Shown piece by piece: positions 46,672-55,160 of a stretch of DNA of 64,000 nt (within the stretch, counting starts at the first letter, position 1; every line of letters starts with the position of its first letter). The position numbers and the translations under genes are program-made. The stretch is from Saccharopolyspora ipomoeae (GTDB taxonomy: Bacteria; Actinomycetota; Actinomycetes; Mycobacteriales; Pseudonocardiaceae). The notes under the pieces were generated by a model that saw only the letters and a list, made by a program, of their open reading frames with translations, was not told the origin of the DNA and ran no database searches. The stretch lies in the NCBI RefSeq assembly GCF_029952525.1, contig NZ_JASAOF010000001.1, positions 310,001-374,000 on the forward strand, in the 5' to 3' direction.

Positions 46672-46702
46672 GCGTCCGCCGGAGCCGTTGCGCAGCCGTC
46701 CG

Positions 46703-46770
46703 GACAGTTTTAGCCATAACTGTCCGGGCAAAAAGGACATTGATCATGGGTGATTGTGGCTAAAACTGTC
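46703..46770. repeat. 68-bp conserved-core hairpin element, copy 2 (inverted)
   Basis: GACAGTTTTAGCCATAA (46703-46719) and TTGTGGCTAAAACTGTC (46754-46770) pair with one G-T wobble. The 34-base centre is the reverse complement of that in copy 1 (25797-25830), with three differences. It lies between the convergent uridine-kinase-like and dppDF genes. Confidence 0.8.
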
Positions 46771-46782
46771 GCCCTCCCGGAG

Positions 46783-48363
46783 TCACGCCACCCGGCGCGA
46801 GGTGCTCGGAACCGCGGCGAGGAGGGTTCTGGTGTAGTCGTGCTGCGGGTCGAGGAGGACCTGCTCGACCGTGCCGAGCTCGACGATCTCGCCCCGGTAC
46901 ATCACCGCCACCCGATCCGCGATGTTCCACGCCAGACCCAGGTCGTGGGTGATGACCAGCGTTGACAGCCCGCGCTCGACCCGGAGGCCCAGCAGCAGGG
47001 AGAGGATCTCGCCGCGGACCGTGGCGTCCAGCGAGGCGACCGGCTCGTCGGCGATGAGCACCTCCGGCTCCAGCACCAGCGCCCCCGCGATCACCACGCG
47101 CTGGCGCTGACCACCCGAGAGCTCCTGCGGGAACCGGGACAGGAACTCCTCCGCAGGCCGCAGCTCCGCCGCCTCCAGCGCCGCGACGACCCGGCCCGGC
47201 TCATCGTCGGTGATGCCGTGGATCCGCAGCCCTTCGGCCACCGCCTCGTAGACGGTGTGCCGCGGGTTGAGCGCCCCCGTCGGGTCCTGCAGCACCAGCT
47301 GCACCTTCCGCCGGTAGTCCCGCAGCGCCGACGAACCCGTCGGCAGCGCGGCACCGCCGAAGCGCACCTCCCCGCCGGTCGGCCGCTGCAGCCCGAGCAG
47401 CGTGCGCGCCAGCGTCGTCTTGCCGGAACCGGACTGACCCACCAGCGCGACGATCTCGTTGCCGCCCACCTCCAGGTCCACCCCGCGCACCGCGCGCACG
47501 ACCTTCCCGGACCGGCTGCGGAAAGTCACCTCCACACCGGAGGCCGACAGCAGCGGTGCACCGGCCGAGCCGCCCTCGGTGAGCCGGAACCGCTGGTCCC
47601 CCACCGTCGGGAACGCCTCGGCCAGCGCCTTGCTGTGCTCGTGCTGCGGCCGGGTCATCACCTGCTCCGTCGGCCCGTGCTCGACGACCTCTCCCCGGTA
47701 CATCACCGCCAGCCGGTCGCAGGTCGCCGACAGCACCGACAGGTCGTGGCTGATCATCACCAGCGCGATGCCGCGCTCGGCGACCAGCCGCTTGAGCAGC
47801 TCCAGCACCTGCGCCTGCACCACGACGTCCAGCGCCGTGGTCGGCTCGTCGGCGATGACCAGGCGCGGTTCGCAGGCCAGCGCCATCGCGATCATGACCC
47901 GCTGCTTCTGACCGCCGGAGAGCTCGTGCGGGTAGGCACCCGCCCGGTCGGCGGGCAGCTCGACCTGCGCCAGCAGCTCCGCCACCTTCGCCTTGAGGTC
48001 GCCCTTGCCGCCGTGCAGCCGGATCGGCTCGGCGATCTGCTCGCCGATGGTGCGCACCGGGTTCAGCGCGTGCATCGCGCCCTGGAACACCACCGACGCA
48101 CCGGCCCAGCGGACCGCGCGCAGCCGGCCGAAGCTCATCTCGCGCACGTCCTCGCCGTCCAGCAGCACCTCGCCCTCGACGCGGGCGGTGCGCGGCAGCA
48201 ACCGCAGCACCGACATCGCGACGCTCGTCTTGCCGCAGCCGGATTCGCCTGCCAGACCGAGGGTTTCGCCCGGCTCCAGGCTCAGGTCCACACCGGACAC
48301 GGCGGGTTCGCTCGCGCCGCCGTAGGTGATCGACACGTCGCGCAGTCGCAGAATCGGACTCAC
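46783..48363 (-). CDS. Dipeptide/oligopeptide-type ABC transporter, fused double ATPase
   Basis: This 526-residue protein joins two ABC ATPase domains that are often separate as DppD and DppF. The first (about 1-265) has Walker [10 protein letters not shown], signature LSGGQKQRV and Walker [13 protein letters not shown]. The second (about 275-526) has [18 protein letters not shown] and [12 protein letters not shown]. It powers import through the two permeases upstream. GTG 48363 overlaps the permease stop (GTGA). Substrate specificity (peptide, nickel or other) cannot be fixed from sequence. Confidence 0.9.
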   Translation of the reverse strand: MSPILRLRDVSITYGGASEPAVSGVDLSLEPGETLGLAGESGCGKTSVAMSVLRLLPRTARVEGEVLLDGEDVREMSFGRLRAVRWAGASVVFQGAMHALNPVRTIGEQIAEPIRLHGGKGDLKAKVAELLAQVELPADRAGAYPHELSGGQKQRVMIAMALACEPRLVIADEPTTALDVVVQAQVLELLKRLVAERGIALVMISHDLSVLSATCDRLAVMYRGEVVEHGPTEQVMTRPQHEHSKALAEAFPTVGDQRFRLTEGGSAGAPLLSASGVEVTFRSRSGKVVRAVRGVDLEVGGNEIVALVGQSGSGKTTLARTLLGLQRPTGGEVRFGGAALPTGSSALRDYRRKVQLVLQDPTGALNPRHTVYEAVAEGLRIHGITDDEPGRVVAALEAAELRPAEEFLSRFPQELSGGQRQRVVIAGALVLEPEVLIADEPVASLDATVRGEILSLLLGLRVERGLSTLVITHDLGLAWNIADRVAVMYRGEIVELGTVEQVLLDPQHDYTRTLLAAVPSTSRRVA

Positions 48364-49259
48364 CGCCGCCCCCGCAGCCTCGGGTTGAACACCGCTTCCA
48401 GCGCCCGGCCGCACAACGTGAAACCGAGCACCACCAGCACGATTCCCAGACCGGGCGGCAGCAGGTACCACCAGGCCCCGCCGGTGACCGCGCCGGTGTC
48501 CATCGCCGATTTCAGCATCGTCCCCCAGGAAACCCGGCTGGGATCGCCGAGACCGAGGAAGGACAGCGTGGATTCGGCGATGATCGAGCTCGCCACGGCC
48601 AGCGTGGTGTTCGCGAACACCAGCGGCAGCACGGCGGGCAGCACGTGCTTGCCGATCACGTGGCCGTGCCCCGCGCCGAGCGCGCGGGCGCGTTCGATGT
48701 AGGGCCGGGCCTCGATGGTGAGCGTCTGCGCCCGCACCACCCGCGCGGTGTGCGGCCACGAGGTCACGCCGATGGCGAGCACGATCGTCCACAGCCCGCG
48801 TTCGAGCACCGTCGACAGCGCGATCGCCAGCACCAGCGAGGGCAGCACCAGGAAGAAGTCGGTGAACCGCAGCAGGATTCGCGAGGTCCAGCCGCCGAAG
48901 TGCGCGGCCACGACCCCCACCAGCGCGCCGATGCACACCGACAGCACCGCCGCCGACAGCCCGACGACCAGCGACACCCGCGCGCCCCACCAGGTCAGCA
49001 GCAGCACCGAACGCCCGGATTCGTCGGTGCCCAGCGGGTATTCGGCGCTGGGCGCCTGCAGCGCCGCCCCGGTCGCGCGGGTGACGTCGAGCCCGGCCGA
49101 ATCGGTGAGCACCGGCGCCAGCAGCGCCAGCAGCACGATCGCGGCCAGCAGGAGCAGGCCCGCCAGGCCAGCTCGGTCGGCGCGGAAGACCCGCCAGCCC
49201 TCGGCGAAGCGCTCCTTGCGGCGCGCGCGCACGACCTGGGAAGCGTTGGGGGCGCTCAT
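48360..49259 (-). CDS. Dipeptide/oligopeptide-type ABC transporter permease (DppC-like)
   Basis: This 299-residue permease has the DppC-type layout: cytoplasmic N-terminus, first helix at about 32-52, a periplasmic loop with PLGTDESGRSVL, then five helices. The EAA-type motif ERARALGAGHGHVIGKHVLP lies near 200-220. LGTDxxGRD-like and STLSFLGLGDPS are family signatures. ATG 49259 overlaps the preceding permease stop by ATGA. It is the third gene of a four-gene operon. Confidence 0.92.
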   Translation of the reverse strand: MSAPNASQVVRARRKERFAEGWRVFRADRAGLAGLLLLAAIVLLALLAPVLTDSAGLDVTRATGAALQAPSAEYPLGTDESGRSVLLLTWWGARVSLVVGLSAAVLSVCIGALVGVVAAHFGGWTSRILLRFTDFFLVLPSLVLAIALSTVLERGLWTIVLAIGVTSWPHTARVVRAQTLTIEARPYIERARALGAGHGHVIGKHVLPAVLPLVFANTTLAVASSIIAESTLSFLGLGDPSRVSWGTMLKSAMDTGAVTGGAWWYLLPPGLGIVLVVLGFTLCGRALEAVFNPRLRGRR

Positions 49260-50293
49260 GATTCGCGCACCCGGGGGTCGATGACCCGGTAGAGCAGGTC
49301 GGCCAGCACGTTCATCACCACCACGCTCCCCGCCAGCACGATGAAGATGCCCTGCAGCAGCGGCAGGTCCGGAACCCGCAGGGCTTCGAAGGTCAGCAGC
49401 CCGAGACCGGGCCAGGAGAACACCGTCTCGACGGTGATCGCACCGGCGATCACCAGGCCCAGCCGCAAGAAGATCAGCGTCACGGTCGGCAGCAGCGCGT
49501 TGGGCACGGCGTGCCTGCTGCGCACCAGGTCCTCGCGCAGTCCCTTGGCGCGCGCGGTGGTCAGGTAGTCCTCGCCCATCTCCTCCAGCAGCGAGGAGCG
49601 CATCACCATCAGGTACTCGGCGTAGATGACGGCGAGCATCGTCAGCACCGGCAGCACCATGTGGTGGGCGACGTCGAGGACCTGCGGCAGCAGCCCCGGC
49701 GGCGCGTCCGGGCTGGAGATGCCGCCGACCGGGAACAGCCCCGGGATCGGGCCGACCCCGACGCCGAAGGCCATGAGCACGATCAGACCCAGCCAGAACG
49801 TCGGCACCGACCACAGCGCCAGCGCCACCGAGCTCGCGGTCTTGTCGAACGCCCCGCCGTGCTTCCACGCCGCTCGCGAGCCCATCCACAGCCCGAGCAG
49901 GATCGCCAGCACGGTGGCGGTGCCCACCAGCAGCAGCGTCGGCCCGACGCGTTCGAGGATGAGCTCGCCGACCGGGCGGCTGTAGGTGTAGGAGGTGCCG
50001 AGGTCGCCGCGCAGCAGGTTGCCGAGGAAGTCCAGGAACTGCTTCCACAGCGGCTGGTCCAGGCCGAGCCGCTCGCGCAGGTCGGCGATCTGCTGCGAGG
50101 TCATCGGCGCACCGCGGGTCATGGTGCGCACCGGGTCGCCGGGCATCACCCGGAACAGGAAGAAGCCGAGCACGGCGACCAGCAGCAGGCTCACCAGCCC
50201 GCCGCCGATCTTGCCGCCGACGAAGCGCAGCGACCGGCCGCCGTTGCCGGAGGCCGGTTCCTGCGCGTCCACAGTGGTCAGAAGGTCCGACAC
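49256..50293 (-). CDS. Dipeptide/oligopeptide-type ABC transporter permease (DppB-like)
   Basis: This 345-residue permease has six helices. The N-terminal FFLFRVMPGDPVRTMTRGAPMT and LRERLGLDQPLWKQFLDFLGNLLRGDLGTSY are strong DppB signatures. The EAA loop region is around YLTTARAKGLREDLVRSRHAVPNALLP. It forms the membrane channel with the DppC-like protein. GTG 50293 starts 4 bp after the binding-protein stop. It is part of the operon 52091 to 46783. Confidence 0.92.
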   Translation of the reverse strand: MSDLLTTVDAQEPASGNGGRSLRFVGGKIGGGLVSLLLVAVLGFFLFRVMPGDPVRTMTRGAPMTSQQIADLRERLGLDQPLWKQFLDFLGNLLRGDLGTSYTYSRPVGELILERVGPTLLLVGTATVLAILLGLWMGSRAAWKHGGAFDKTASSVALALWSVPTFWLGLIVLMAFGVGVGPIPGLFPVGGISSPDAPPGLLPQVLDVAHHMVLPVLTMLAVIYAEYLMVMRSSLLEEMGEDYLTTARAKGLREDLVRSRHAVPNALLPTVTLIFLRLGLVIAGAITVETVFSWPGLGLLTFEALRVPDLPLLQGIFIVLAGSVVVMNVLADLLYRVIDPRVRES

Positions 50294-50297
50294 GCGG

Positions 50298-52091
50298 TCA
50301 CTCCCGGTCGTCCGCGGTGGCCCGGCGCCGCACCACGACCACCACGCCCACCAGCACGATCACCACGACAACGCCGCCCAGGACCCAGGCGACGGTGGTG
50401 TAGTTCGTGCCGCCGGAACCGCTGACGGCCTGCTCTGTGGGATCGGCGCCGTAGTAGCCCCAGTAGCCCTGCTGCCCGGTGATCACGCCCTCGGTGGCCG
50501 GCTGCAGCTGGAAGCCGTTGTAGCGGTCGCTGCGGTAGGCCTCCAGCGAGTTGCCGTAGTACAGCACCAATCCGGTGGCCTGGTCGTAGAACCGCGACTG
50601 CAGCCGCTTGACCAGGTCGATCCGCTTGGCGGGGTCGAACTCGGCGAGCTGCTCGGCGTAGAGGTCGTCGTAGACCGGGTCGCACTGCAGGGTGTCCGGG
50701 GTGCCGTTGCCGTCGGGCGTCGGGCGGGCGCCGCAGGTCTGCAGCCGCAGCACGTAGTCCGGGTCGGGGTTGGCCGACCAGCCGCTGATGACCATGTCGA
50801 AGTCGCCGGCGGTGGTGCGGTCGTTGAGCTGGTTGTCGGAGATCGGCTGCAGCTCGACGTTGATGCCCAGGTCGGCCAGCCAGCGCTTGACGAACTCCCC
50901 GACCTGCGCGTCGCTCGCCTCGTCGCCGTGCAGCACGAAGTCGAAGTTCAGCGGCTCGCCCTGCGGCGTGCGGCGGACGCCGTCGGGGCCTCGGGCGTAC
51001 CCGGCCTCGTCGAGCATCCGGTTCGCCGCGGCCGGGTCGAAGGTGCGCGGCTGCGGCGGGTTCCAGTGGTAGTCGTCGAAGATCGGCGGCAGGTATCCGC
51101 CGCCGACCTGCCCGTAACCGCCGAGAACCCGGTCCACGAGGGCTTTCCGGTCGATGCCGAGGTCGATGGCCTGCCGGACGCGGAGGTCCTTCAGCGCCGG
51201 GTGCCCGGTGCCGATCGGCTGGTTCTCGCTGTTGGTGGCGCCGGGGTTGAGGATCATCTCGTAGAACCGGCGGCCCTGGCCCTTGACCTGGGTGATGTCG
51301 GGCTGGTCGGCGAGCGCGTCGAACTGGGCGGGCGTGAGCTTCTGGACGACGTCCACGTCGCCCTTGCGCAGCGCCTGCACCGCGGCGTCGCTGTTCTTGA
51401 ACTGGATGAACTGCAGCTCGGCGACCTTCGGCGCACCGCGCCAGAAGTGCGGGTTGGCGGTGAGCGTGACGTCCTGCTCCGCCCGGTACCCGGTGAGCGA
51501 GTAGGGCCCGCTGCCGACGACGGGCATCTGGTCGTTGGCGAAGTTCGCGACGTCGGTGACCTTCGACCACACGTGCTCGGGCACGATCGGCGCGTCGATG
51601 GCCAGCATCGTGGCCTGCGGCGTCTTGGTGCGGATGACCAGCGTCTGATCGTCGGGCGCGGTGACCTGGTCGAAGTTCTCGACGAAGTTGCCGTTGGCGG
51701 TGGCCGCGGCCGGATCGCTCATCATCCGGTTGTAGGTGTAGGCGGCGTCGCGGGCGGTCACCGGCCGCCCGTCGGACCAGGTGACACCGGGCCGGATGTG
51801 GAAGGTCCAGGTGAGCTTGTCCGGTGTGGACTCCCACCGCTCCGCCAGCTCCGGTCCGACCCCGAAGTCCTGGGCGTTGTAGGTGGTCAGCGTCGGGTAG
51901 ATCGCCCGGAAGAGGTCCGTGGCGGCCAACGAGTAGCCCAGGAACGGGTTCAGCGAGTCGATCTGCTGCTGCAGTCCGACGCGCAGCGTGGCGCCCTGGG
52001 GGCGCTCCCCGTTCTCCTGCGCCGACCCCGGTACCGGCAGCAGCAAGCCGACCAGCAACGCGGCCCCCAGCGCGACGAGTCGTCTACGCAC
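50298..52091 (-). CDS. Dipeptide/oligopeptide-type substrate-binding protein with C-terminal membrane anchor
   Basis: This 597-residue solute-binding protein has a signal peptide (about 1-24, LVALGAALLVGLLLPVPGSAQ) with no lipobox Cys. The SBP_bac_5 fold includes ATLRVGLQQQIDSLNPF, AERWESTPDKLTWTFHIRPGV, and RVRQAIDLGIDRKALVDRVL. The last 40 residues contain a helix (TTVAWVLGGVVVVIVLVGVVVVV) and a short basic tail, so it is tethered at the C-terminus instead of by lipid. It is the first gene of the operon, GTG start 52091. Substrate unknown. Confidence 0.88.
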   Translation of the reverse strand: MRRRLVALGAALLVGLLLPVPGSAQENGERPQGATLRVGLQQQIDSLNPFLGYSLAATDLFRAIYPTLTTYNAQDFGVGPELAERWESTPDKLTWTFHIRPGVTWSDGRPVTARDAAYTYNRMMSDPAAATANGNFVENFDQVTAPDDQTLVIRTKTPQATMLAIDAPIVPEHVWSKVTDVANFANDQMPVVGSGPYSLTGYRAEQDVTLTANPHFWRGAPKVAELQFIQFKNSDAAVQALRKGDVDVVQKLTPAQFDALADQPDITQVKGQGRRFYEMILNPGATNSENQPIGTGHPALKDLRVRQAIDLGIDRKALVDRVLGGYGQVGGGYLPPIFDDYHWNPPQPRTFDPAAANRMLDEAGYARGPDGVRRTPQGEPLNFDFVLHGDEASDAQVGEFVKRWLADLGINVELQPISDNQLNDRTTAGDFDMVISGWSANPDPDYVLRLQTCGARPTPDGNGTPDTLQCDPVYDDLYAEQLAEFDPAKRIDLVKRLQSRFYDQATGLVLYYGNSLEAYRSDRYNGFQLQPATEGVITGQQGYWGYYGADPTEQAVSGSGGTNYTTVAWVLGGVVVVIVLVGVVVVVRRRATADDRE

Positions 52092-52192
52092 GTGCGGCCC
52101 CCTTCATCCTCGCGCGAATGGAAAGAAGGAACCACCTCTTGCTGCTGTTAGTCAATGCTTCACCACGGGTTGTCGCGAACCCGCGTCCCGAA

Positions 52193-52915
52193 CTACAGAT
52201 CGCCCCAGCGTGCGGGCTGCCACTGCACGCATTCCGGCTTGGCGCCCGTCCGGGTGAACTCGTCGAGGGCGGCGCGGAGTTCGCGGAACGGCAGCACTGC
52301 GCTGCGGGGGAACTTCAGCGTGCTGCCCGCGTCGAAGGCCAGCGCGGGCGCGTCCGGTGACGGCTGCGGGTTGCAGCTGTGCCAGGACGTCATCTCGCCC
52401 TCGTCGTCCTCCTCGGTGAAGTTGAGGACTCCGAGCTCGCTGTCGGCGTCGGTGACGACCCGGATCTGCTCGTACGGCCCGGGCGCGTCGGGGTCGGCGT
52501 GCGGCCGGTCCCAGACGTAGACGTGCCCGGCGGCGTCGCCCGGGGAGCGCAGCAGCCGGTCGACGAGTTCGGCCTTGTCGTCCTCGCTCTGCGCGTAGAG
52601 CCGCTCGCCGTCGACGACCGCGGTGGTGACGGTGACGCCGAGCTCGGTGTTGCGGGCGCCGATCGCCTCGGCCTTGAGCCCTTCCAGGCAGGTCCGGGCC
52701 TCGGTCAGCGCCTTCATCGCCGCGCCCTGGTGGTAGACCAGATCACCCCAGTACGGGTGGCCGAGGACCTTGTTCAGGTCGTCGTAGACGGCGCGGGTCT
52801 CGTCGATCAGCTTGTCCAGGGCGTCGACGGGTACGTCGGTCAAACGCGCGAAGACCACCGCCGGCGGCTCCAGCGTTGCGTGCGGGTCGGGCTCATCCTG
52901 TGCTGGATTCGACAT
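52193..52915 (-). CDS. Imm1-like immunity-protein-family member
   Basis: This 240-residue protein has a C-terminal part (about 165-240) that reads like the Imm1 family of polymorphic-toxin immunity proteins: LGVLNFTEEDDEGEMTSWHS, then NPQP, LKFPRSAVLPFRELRAAL, and DEFTRTGAKPECVQWQP. The N-terminal half has helical segments (LDKLIDETRAVYDDLNKVLG) and is not recognised. Many Imm1 proteins protect against nuclease or deaminase toxins. No toxin gene is adjacent, and the next gene is the peptide-binding protein, 101 bp away on the same strand. ATG 52915 is the start. The assignment is by motif only. Confidence 0.65.
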   Translation of the reverse strand: MSNPAQDEPDPHATLEPPAVVFARLTDVPVDALDKLIDETRAVYDDLNKVLGHPYWGDLVYHQGAAMKALTEARTCLEGLKAEAIGARNTELGVTVTTAVVDGERLYAQSEDDKAELVDRLLRSPGDAAGHVYVWDRPHADPDAPGPYEQIRVVTDADSELGVLNFTEEDDEGEMTSWHSCNPQPSPDAPALAFDAGSTLKFPRSAVLPFRELRAALDEFTRTGAKPECVQWQPARWGDL

Positions 52916-53041
52916 GCCTTCCCTGCATCCACTTCGATCACGGGCACCAGCGCGGGCGCCCCAAGCCCAGCTCGTTCGCTCCGAGGCTACCGCGCGTCAT
53001 CCGGCCGTCTCGCAGCGCATCCGGATGATCTTCCGTCCGGC

Positions 53042-53668
53042 TCAACCGGCCCAGTCGCTGAGCACTTCCAGAGCTCCGTGGTCGCGGCGCGCGGCCAGCG
53101 ACAGCAGCGCGCGGCCGACCCCGTCGGCGTCGCCGAGGCCGAGATCGTCGACGAGCTCCGGCGGCAGGCTCAGCGCCGAGAGCGCGACGCCGAGCATCCC
53201 GGCGTCGAGCAGTCCCGCGCCGCGCCGGCTGATCCGGCGGCCGACGGCGGAGTGCAGCTGCACGGCGGTGTCGACGCTGGCCCGGCTGATCCGGCCGAGC
53301 AGCCCGCGGACCTCCGGATTGCGCACGCCCTCCAGGTGCAGCTCGAACAGCGCGAGGAACTGGGCGCGGGCGTTGCCCGACATGCGCTGCAGCATCGCCG
53401 CGTACAGGGCGGTCACGTCATCGGGCCCGATGTCGTCGGGGATCTGGGTGCAGAGCGCTTCGAGGGCGGCGACGTGCCGCTCGGCGAGGTAGTGCGCGAT
53501 CGCCTCGAACAGGGCGTTGCGCGTCGGGTAGTAGTTCTTGGTGGTGCCCTCCGGGACCCGCGCCTCGCGGTCGATCGCACGATGCGTCAGCCCGCGGCCG
53601 CCGTCCCGTGCGAGCACCTCGATGGCGGCGTCGGCGAGCAGTTCCCGACGGTTTCCTCGCTGCGTCAT
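53042..53668 (-). CDS. TetR-family transcriptional regulator
   Basis: This 208-residue protein has an N-terminal TetR helix-turn-helix (about 8-55: RELLADAAIEVLARDGGRGLTHRAI, then ARVPEGTTKNYYPTRNALFEAIA). The all-helical ligand domain follows. Family members repress nearby genes and are released by a small ligand. ATG 53668 with AGGGG just upstream is the start; longer starts upstream lack the motif spacing. The neighbours are the Imm1-like gene downstream and enoyl-CoA hydratase upstream, and which of them it controls is not clear. Confidence 0.85.
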   Translation of the reverse strand: MTQRGNRRELLADAAIEVLARDGGRGLTHRAIDREARVPEGTTKNYYPTRNALFEAIAHYLAERHVAALEALCTQIPDDIGPDDVTALYAAMLQRMSGNARAQFLALFELHLEGVRNPEVRGLLGRISRASVDTAVQLHSAVGRRISRRGAGLLDAGMLGVALSALSLPPELVDDLGLGDADGVGRALLSLAARRDHGALEVLSDWAG

Positions 53669-53838
53669 GCATCCCCTAGATCTCGCTCGAGTTGACCAAG
53701 ATCGTATCCCCGACACCACGCCGGTGGTACCAGGGCACGCGGGGGACTCGCAGCGCAAAGCCGCGGGAGTCGTGAAATGGGCGGCGGAGCCGCTGCTCCA
53801 GGTGTGGGACTCGGCCCGGACCGCCGCCGAGCCGATCG

Positions 53839-53867
53839 GGTTCGGCTACCGGCACCGCCGAGCAAAC
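53839..53867. repeat. MITE-like repeat, tail-only copy C
   Basis: GGTTCGGCTACCGGCACCGC followed by CGAGCAA matches the tail of copies A and B with two substitutions. The long inverted arms are not recognisable here, so it may be an eroded copy. It lies between tetR and enoyl-CoA hydratase. Confidence 0.45.
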
Positions 53868-53900
53868 ACAGCAGCAGTCCGTATTAGCAGCGGTTGATCA

Positions 53901-54698
53901 TCACTGGAGGGCGCCGAGCTGCTGGGCCAGCTCGGTGATGCGGCGCAGCTGGGCCGCGCGTTCGGCCGCTAGCTGCTGCTCGGGATCGACGGCCTCGTCC
54001 GCCAGGGCCAGCAGCGACAGCGTTTCGCGCACCGCGCCCTCCGGTGGCGCCGTCACCGCCTCGACGAGTCCGTCGACCGCCGCGTCCAGCTGGTCGGGTT
54101 CCACGACCCGGTTGGCCAGGCCGATCCGCAGCGCCTCCTCCGCGGTGACCTCCCTCCCGGTCACGCAGATGTCCACGGCGCGCGCGTACCCGACGGCGCG
54201 CACCAGCGGCAGCGTGCCGCCGAGATCGGGCACCAGCCCGAGACCGGTCTCGGCCATCCGCAGCCGCGCGTCGTCGGCCAGCACCCGCAGGTCGCAGGCC
54301 AGCGCGAGTTGGAACCCGGCGCCGATCGCATGCCCCTGAACGGCGGCGATCGTGACCCTGTCGGGCTCGCGCAACCAGCTGAACGCCTGCTGGTAGCCGC
54401 CGATCTCGGCGTCGGACTGCTCGGTGGGGCGCTCGGCCAGCGCCGCCAGACCCGGAGCGCCGTCAGCCCCGTCGGGGCTGAACATCCTCCGGTCCAGACC
54501 GGCCGAGAACGCCCGACCGGCCCCGCGCAGCACGACGACCCGGATCTCCGCACCCAGCGACCGGCCGATCTCCCGCAACGCCTGCCAGGTGTGCGGGGTT
54601 TGCGCGTTGAGCTTGTCCGGGCGGTCCAGCGTGATGGTGGCACGCCGCCCGTGGATCGTGAGCCCCACACCGCCACGATCCAACAGGCCGACGTCCAC
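53901..54698 (-). CDS. Enoyl-CoA hydratase/isomerase-family protein
   Basis: This 265-residue crotonase-fold protein carries the oxyanion-hole segments GAGRAFSAGLDRR and QGHAIGAGFQLALACDLRVL. The Glu of MAETGLGLVPDLGGT is at a typical catalytic position. It binds acyl-CoA in the cytoplasm; the precise reaction in beta-oxidation or another pathway is not fixed. Start candidates are GTG 54698 (GGAG 6 nt upstream), TTG 54713 (GGAGG 5 nt upstream) and GTG 54725. It follows the Gbn-like HTH gene on the same strand, an arrangement also seen in other actinobacteria. Confidence 0.85.
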   Translation of the reverse strand: MDVGLLDRGGVGLTIHGRRATITLDRPDKLNAQTPHTWQALREIGRSLGAEIRVVVLRGAGRAFSAGLDRRMFSPDGADGAPGLAALAERPTEQSDAEIGGYQQAFSWLREPDRVTIAAVQGHAIGAGFQLALACDLRVLADDARLRMAETGLGLVPDLGGTLPLVRAVGYARAVDICVTGREVTAEEALRIGLANRVVEPDQLDAAVDGLVEAVTAPPEGAVRETLSLLALADEAVDPEQQLAAERAAQLRRITELAQQLGALQ

Positions 54699-54762
54699 TA
54701 CCGACTCCGCCAAGCGGACCTCCACTGCTGACGGCACGACCGGAGCCGGTCGGCCGCCGAGT

Positions 54763-54972
54763 TCACTTCTTCTTGGACCGGGTCGCCCCGCCGCGGCCAC
54801 GCAACTGCACGCCTGATTCGCTCAGGACCCGGTGCACGAAGCCGTAGGACCGGCCGGTCGATTCCGCCAGTGCGCGGATGCTCGCCCCCTTCTCGTACTT
54901 CTTTCTCAGATCACTGGCCAGCTTGTCGCGCGCGCTTCCCGTAATGCGCGCGCCCTTCTTCAGCTCAGCCAC
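54763..54972 (-). CDS. Small helix-turn-helix protein, Gbn-like nucleoid-associated protein
   Basis: This 69-residue basic protein consists of little more than a helix-turn-helix: KKGARITGSARDKLASDLRK, ASIRALAESTGRSYGFVHRVL, then GVQLRGRGGATRSKKK with the AT-hook-like RGRGG end. It resembles SCO1839 (Gbn) of Streptomyces, a GATC-binding nucleoid-associated protein, and its ABC-F and enoyl-CoA hydratase neighbours fit my recollection of that locus. GTG 54972 is the start; the upstream frame lacks similarity. Gbn identity is family knowledge and inference, not proven. Confidence 0.7.
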   Translation of the reverse strand: MAELKKGARITGSARDKLASDLRKKYEKGASIRALAESTGRSYGFVHRVLSESGVQLRGRGGATRSKKK

Positions 54973-55160
54973 GGTGTCCCCGCCTTCCCTCTGAGCAGGT
55001 CGGGCCTCGCGACCCCTGTCAGCGCAATGATCGAACAGGAAAGGCCCGAACGCCAGGCGATCATGGAAAAAAGATCGGCCATCGGTCGAGATGTGGGCGC
55101 GGCGATCACCGGAATGCACTAATCCATCCGTAGTAGCGACCCGGCGGGGTGCACGGAGCG

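Noticed and set aside
52092..53041. A toxin gene partnered with the Imm1-like protein
   Set aside because: The flanking gaps are too short and no extra ORF with toxin features is present on either strand.
53700..53900. A full third copy of the MITE-like repeat with inverted arms
   Set aside because: Only the tail matches. I could not find the long inverted arms, so I list it as tail-only.
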